Below, piece after piece: positions 60,194 through 64,000 of a DNA stretch of 64,000 nucleotides. The position numbers and the translations under genes are program-made. Origin of the DNA: Candidatus Pantoea haifensis. Its GTDB lineage: Bacteria; Pseudomonadota; Gammaproteobacteria; Enterobacterales; Enterobacteriaceae. The notes under the pieces are model-generated. The model ran no database searches. It saw nothing but the letters and a program-made list of their open reading frames with translations, and was not told where the DNA came from. Location: positions 1,116,001 through 1,180,000 of the forward strand of contig JAGTWN010000004.1 of NCBI GenBank assembly GCA_018842655.1, given 5' to 3'. Every line of letters begins with the position of its first letter. Positions within the stretch are counted from its first letter, which is position 1.

Positions 60194-60458
60194 CAGGTTA
60201 TCAGGCGCAGCTCGCCATCCAGCGACTGCGCCGCTTCTTCCAGTAACGCCAGCACCGGTGCAAAGGTATCGTCACGGGTATCTCGCGCAACGTGACGCAG
60301 ATAGATCTCTGCGGGCAGTTCCATTCCCCGGTCAGCCAGTCCCACAGCGCATCCAGATTATTACCGAACAGATACGGGCAATGACTTTGCTGCGCCAGTT
60401 GCTGATAGAACGCATCGCGATTGGCCAACTGTTGAAAATCAAAGCTCAAAATCAGCAT
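60190..60458 (-). CDS. barstar-family RNase inhibitor (frameshifted)
   Basis: The core CPYLFGNNLDALWDWLTG is the barstar helix that plugs the barnase active site. A base is missing at CCCC 60336-60339; repaired, the protein has 89 residues and ends ALLEEAAQSLDGELRLITC. It lies 2 bp after the barnase gene. It protects the cytosol from the RNase before export. Confidence 0.85.
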
Positions 60459-60460
60459 GA

Positions 60461-60893
60461 TCAGGGCACCTGTTTGAAGCTGCGGTAGTGATCGGTAGAG
60501 AGATAAACCAGCCCATCAGACGAATAGACCAGACGATCGGCATCGCGATGGCCGCAGCGATAGTTGACATCCGCTTCATACCACTGACGCCCGGCGCGTT
60601 GCGGCAGTCGCTTTTCTCGGTTCGCGAACCGATCGCCACCAATCGCTTTGCCTGGCAACACATCGCATAAATTCCCCTTACCGGGATTCCAGCCGCGGCG
60701 ACGCGCTTCGTTTTTGGTCAGATAGTAGTCAGGCAACTGCTGATTTTGCAGGATCCAGCGAGCCACCGTATGGGCATTGGTCAGTGCCGTGATATCGCTG
60801 GCAGCGGGCGCTGTCGGCGAGTTCAGATAAGGTTTGAGGCCAACCCAGCAGGCGGCAAGGACAAAAAAGTCCGATCCAGAGTTTCTTTGACAT
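60461..60893 (-). CDS. barnase-family ribonuclease (one-base insertion)
   Basis: After removing one base from the A-run 60863-60868 the protein has 143 residues: an N-terminal hydrophobic leader (MSKKLWIGLFVLAACWVGL), then the barnase fold. Active-site regions LPDYYLTKNEARRRGWNP, VLPGKAIGGDRF (catalytic glutamate/arginine region differs slightly from the Bacillus form), and LVYSSDGLVYLSTDHYRSF with the terminal histidine are present. It is a guanyl-preferring secreted RNase paired with the barstar gene. Confidence 0.85.
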
Positions 60894-60979
60894 GATGGCA
60901 TCCGTAACGACAGGATGCAGATGATAGCAGTTTTACCCAGTGGAAACAGCGCGGGCCAGACAGGCTGGCCCCAGCGGTG

Positions 60980-61327
60980 TTACTGCATCGCAGCGTGCGG
61001 ATGCGCACTGTGGCGACGCCATGCGCCCGGTGCAACACCGTATTGACGCTTAAAGCTGCGGTTAAACGACTGTTGTGAATCAAATCCTAATGAAATCGCC
61101 ACGTTGAGGATGGGCTCATCGGTACTGGTCAGGCGATCTGCTGATTTTTTCAGCTTTTTCACACGAATGTATTCACCCAGCGGATAACCGGTGTGCTCTT
61201 TAAACATGCGCTGTAGGTGCCACTTCGAATAACCTGCGCGCTCAGAGACCGTGTCCAGATCAAGACGTGCTTCAATGTTGTTATCAATCCAGTCGATTAG
61301 ATCATGAATAAAGGCGTCGCTCATCAT
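60980..61327 (-). CDS. rarA: AraC-family regulator, RarA/RamA/SoxS-like
   Basis: A 115-residue two-HTH protein: AGYSKWHLQRMFKEHTGYPLGEYIR and LGFDSQQSFNRSFKRQYGVAP. Small stand-alone proteins of this type (MarA, SoxS, RamA, RarA) activate efflux pumps. It diverges from oqxAB, whose Klebsiella counterpart is flanked by rarA. The start MMSDAFIHD has GGGAG seven bases upstream; upstream in-frame codons are not conserved in the family. Confidence 0.8.
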   Translation of the reverse strand: MMSDAFIHDLIDWIDNNIEARLDLDTVSERAGYSKWHLQRMFKEHTGYPLGEYIRVKKLKKSADRLTSTDEPILNVAISLGFDSQQSFNRSFKRQYGVAPGAWRRHSAHPHAAMQ

Positions 61328-61401
61328 TCTTCTTCTCCCGTCGCGTTGACGAACAGTATTAGTATCAGTTGCAGTTACACTTAAAGGGTGACTGACTATG
61401 C

Positions 61402-61434
61402 CATTTAATGCAAGTTTTATTAGTACATTAAATG
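61402..61434. promoter_or_regulatory. inverted repeat between rarA-like and oqxA genes
   Basis: CATTTAATG and CATTAAATG form 9-bp perfect arms separated by 15 bp, in the 300-bp divergent promoter region. It is a candidate operator for an efflux repressor (OqxR-like) or for the AraC-type regulator. Confidence 0.45.
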
Positions 61435-61626
61435 CCGCACTGCCAGTAGGGTTTATCACGGTAATGTGATGCGATATTCCGCCCCGCCTAAACCGCACAT
61501 AAAGTGTATCAGATATTCTTGCAGTTGCACGATGCACAAGCCTACACTCCTCGCGATTAATTGCAATCTTTAAAGTTGCAAATATTGGCCTGCAGGCCAT
61601 TTTCTCTTATCAGCGGAATAACAATA

Positions 61627-62787
61627 ATGAACAGACAAACGACGTGGGTTCGTCAGGGGTTAACCCTTCTGGGAATGCTGCTGCTTATCAGTCAGTTAAG
61701 CGGCTGCGATGAGGGTGTGGCGCAAAACGCCCCGCCACCACCGCCGCAAGTCAGTGCAGCACAGGTGCTGGTGAAACCGGTCAGCCAATGGGACAGTTTT
61801 AACGGGCGGGTTGAGGCCGTACAAAGTGTGCAACTGCGTCCGCGCGTGTCGGGCTACATCGACGCAGTGAATTATCGCGAAGGCGATGAAGTGAAAAAAG
61901 GCCAGGTGCTTTTTACCATTGACGATCGCAGCTATCGCGCCGCGCTTGAGCAGGCGAAAGCAGAACTGGCTCGGGCGCGCAGTCAGGCCAGCCTGGCTCG
62001 CAGCGAATCAGCGCGTACCGAAAAGCTGATTGGATCGCAGGCGATATCGCGTGAAGCATGGGAACAGCGCCGCTCTGCCGCCAGCCAGGCGCAGGCTGAT
62101 GTGCTAGCCGCTGTTGCGGCGGTGGATATGGCGCAACTGAATCTGGATTTTACCCGCGTGACCGCGCCGATTGATGGCCGCGCCAGCCGGGCGATGATCA
62201 CCTCGGGTAACCTGGTGACCGCCGGTGACAGCGCCAGCGTTCTCACCACGCTGGTATCGCAGGACAGCATGTATGTCTACTTCGACGTCGATGAGAGTAC
62301 CTTCCTGCACTATCAGGCGATGGCGCGTCAGGGCCAGCAGCGCCACGCCTTGCCAGTTGAAATTGGCCTGGTCGGTGAACAAGGGTATCCCCATCAGGGC
62401 AAAGTCGATTTTCTTGATAATCAACTCACCGCCAGCACCGGCACTATTCGCATGCGCGCCCTGCTCGATAATCATCAACGTCAGTTAACGCCAGGCCTGT
62501 TTGCCCGGGTGCGTTTGCCGGGTAGCGCGCAGTTTGATGCCTTGTTAATCGACGATAAAGCGGTGCTGACCGATCAGGATCGCAAATACGTTTACGTGGT
62601 GGACAGCCAGGGCAAAGCGCAGCGTCGTGATATCCAGCCGGGGGCGATGGCTGAGGGCCTGCGCATTATCAAATCTGGTCTGCAATCGGGCGATCGGGTG
62701 ATCGTCGATGGCCTGCAGAAAGTGTTTATGCCGGGCATGGCGGTGAATGCTCAGCAGGTTGCTATGCGTGCGGCAGTTGCTCACTAA
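61627..62787 (+). CDS. oqxA: RND efflux periplasmic adaptor OqxA
   Basis: A 386-residue membrane-fusion lipoprotein (lipobox LSGC). VLVKPVSQWDSFNGRVEAVQSVQLRPRVSGYID, KKGQVLFTIDD and the C-terminal VIVDGLQKVFMPGM match OqxA of Klebsiella closely. It links the pump to an outer-membrane channel. The adjacent oqxB starts 12 bp after its stop. Confidence 0.9.
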   Translation: MNRQTTWVRQGLTLLGMLLLISQLSGCDEGVAQNAPPPPPQVSAAQVLVKPVSQWDSFNGRVEAVQSVQLRPRVSGYIDAVNYREGDEVKKGQVLFTIDDRSYRAALEQAKAELARARSQASLARSESARTEKLIGSQAISREAWEQRRSAASQAQADVLAAVAAVDMAQLNLDFTRVTAPIDGRASRAMITSGNLVTAGDSASVLTTLVSQDSMYVYFDVDESTFLHYQAMARQGQQRHALPVEIGLVGEQGYPHQGKVDFLDNQLTASTGTIRMRALLDNHQRQLTPGLFARVRLPGSAQFDALLIDDKAVLTDQDRKYVYVVDSQGKAQRRDIQPGAMAEGLRIIKSGLQSGDRVIVDGLQKVFMPGMAVNAQQVAMRAAVAH

Positions 62788-62799
62788 TTCGAGGCCATT

Positions 62800-64000
62800 A
62801 TGGATTTTTCGCGCTTTTTTATCGACCGGCCTATCTTTGCCGCCGTACTGTCGATTTTGATTTTTGTGACCGGCCTGATAGCTATTCCGCTGCTGCCGAT
62901 CAGTGAGTATCCCGATGTCGTACCGCCCAGCGTGCAGGTTCGCGCTGAATATCCCGGCGCTAACCCGAAAGTGATTGCCGATTCGGTGGCGACACCGCTG
63001 GAAGAAGCGATTAACGGCGTCGAAAACATGATGTACATGAAATCGGTTGCGGGTTCTGATGGCGTGCTGGTCACCACCGTGACTTTCCGCCCAGGCACCG
63101 ATCCCGATCAGGCGCAGGTTCAGGTGCAAAACCGTGTGGCACAGGCTGAAGCGCGCTTACCTGAAGATGTGCGTCGTCTTGGTATCACCACGCAAAAGCA
63201 GTCGCCAACCTTAACCCTGGTGGTGCATCTGTTCTCGCCTGAGAACAGTTACGATTCGCTTTATCTGCGCAACTACGCGACGTTAAAAGTAAAAGATGAG
63301 CTGGCTCGCCTGCCTGGCGTCGGTCAGATCCAGATATTTGGTGCAGGCGAATATGCGATGCGCGTCTGGCTCGATCCCAATAAAGTTGCAGCGCGCGGCT
63401 TGACGGCAGCTGATGTTATCACCGCCATGCAGGAGCAGAACGTACAGGTTTCCGCCGGACAACTGGGCGCTGAACCGCTGAAAAAGCAGAGCGATTTTCT
63501 GTTATCCATTAATACGCAAGGTCGGCTGGAAACGGAACAGCAGTTTGGCGACATCATCCTGAAAACCTCAGAAGATGGCTCGCTGGTACGCTTGCGTGAT
63601 GTCGCACGCATTGAAATGGGTTCCGGTAGCTACGCGCTACGTTCGCAGCTGAATAATAAAGATGCCGTCGGTATCGGTATTTTTCAGGCACCTGGCGCCA
63701 ACGCCATCGATCTCTCGAATGCAGTACGCGCCAAAATGGACGAGCTGGCGACCCGCTTTCCGAATGATGTGAAATGGGCTGCACCTTACGATCCCACTGT
63801 GTTTGTGCGGGATTCGATTAAGGCGGTCGTGCAAACCCTGCTGGAAGCGGTGATCCTGGTGGTTTTAGTGGTGATTCTCTTTCTGCAAACCTGGCGCGCC
63901 TCAATTATTCCGCTGTTGGCCGTACCGGTTTCGGTGGTCGGCACCTTTAGTGTGCTCTATCTGCTGGGCTTTTCGCTGAACACCCTGAGTCTGTTTGGAC
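62800..64000 (+). CDS. oqxB: RND multidrug efflux pump OqxB, cut by window edge
   Basis: The first 400 residues are present: MDFSRFFIDRPIFAAVLSILIF, the porter-domain stretch from EYPDVVPPSVQVRAEYPGANP to VQVSAGQLGAEPL, and the first membrane helices (VILFLQTWRASIIPLLAVPVSVVG). Identity to OqxB is very high by eye. OqxAB exports quinolones, olaquindox, nitrofurans and chloramphenicol in Klebsiella. The rest lies beyond position 64000. Confidence 0.92.
   Translation, partial: MDFSRFFIDRPIFAAVLSILIFVTGLIAIPLLPISEYPDVVPPSVQVRAEYPGANPKVIADSVATPLEEAINGVENMMYMKSVAGSDGVLVTTVTFRPGTDPDQAQVQVQNRVAQAEARLPEDVRRLGITTQKQSPTLTLVVHLFSPENSYDSLYLRNYATLKVKDELARLPGVGQIQIFGAGEYAMRVWLDPNKVAARGLTAADVITAMQEQNVQVSAGQLGAEPLKKQSDFLLSINTQGRLETEQQFGDIILKTSEDGSLVRLRDVARIEMGSGSYALRSQLNNKDAVGIGIFQAPGANAIDLSNAVRAKMDELATRFPNDVKWAAPYDPTVFVRDSIKAVVQTLLEAVILVVLVVILFLQTWRASIIPLLAVPVSVVGTFSVLYLLGFSLNTLSLFG

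Noticed and set aside
61520-61545. MarA/SoxS box in GTTGCACGATGCACAAGCC upstream of oqxA
   Set aside because: The GCAC core is present but the downstream half matches the consensus poorly.

Overview
The window looks like chromosomal DNA of a gamma-proteobacterium of the Enterobacterales, most like Erwiniaceae (Erwinia/Pantoea relatives). The clues are a complete pqqABCDEF cluster, homologues of the E. coli genes yneE, curA, ydcN/ydcO and yncD (pqqU), Salmonella-type scsABCD and srfABC, Klebsiella-type oqxAB with a rarA-like regulator, and a KdgR-type operator. The species is inferred, not shown. No rRNA, tRNA, CRISPR array or intact insertion sequence was seen.

Layout. 1-2140: sugar ABC importer (ATPase cut by the window edge, binding protein), minus strand. 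2425-5244: GH15 glycosidase and a YghA-like dehydrogenase. 5986-11425: a PaoABC-like molybdo-flavoenzyme operon with its cofactor-handling genes (MocA-like, XdhC/PaoD-like), then a degenerate M24 protein. 13054-15688: two DUF1254/DUF1214 exported proteins behind a truncated sulfatase-maturase stub; 15.7-16.6 kb is a decayed stretch with a transposase remnant. 16657-19798: yneE, curA and an orphan prepilin peptidase. 19913-22272: membrane PQQ dehydrogenase. 23081-27762: glycosyltransferase, Fic protein, MFS transporter, hexapeptide acetyltransferase. 27866-28368: a complete tisB/istR-type SOS toxin-antitoxin locus. 28387-31539: sorbosone-dehydrogenase-like lipoprotein and small genes. 32035-33140: divergent hexuronate genes (RpiB-type isomerase, kdgF) around KdgR and CRP sites. 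33173-36778: scsABCD. 36878-38968: SDR, DCC thiol protein, YceI. 39085-44574: pqqF to pqqA. 44723-48420: dipeptidase, orphan binding protein, beta-hydroxyacid dehydrogenase, small protein. 48550-50675: pqqU. 50832-53413: isochorismatase-like hydrolase and the ydcN/ydcO pair. 53573-60193: srfABC, convergent with barstar and barnase. 60980-64000: rarA-like regulator and oqxAB, with oqxB cut by the window edge.

How the genes work together. The strongest theme is PQQ: synthesis from PqqA, outer-membrane uptake (PqqU) and two candidate PQQ enzymes lie within about 31 kb. A second theme is periplasmic oxidative and thiol chemistry (the Moco enzyme, Scs proteins, YceI).

Sequence quality. About 29 single-base indels (nearly all deletions, mostly in short homopolymers) break some twenty otherwise conserved genes, including several pqq genes. 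This pattern points to sequencing error rather than gene decay, so broken genes are listed as single repaired units with the break position given.
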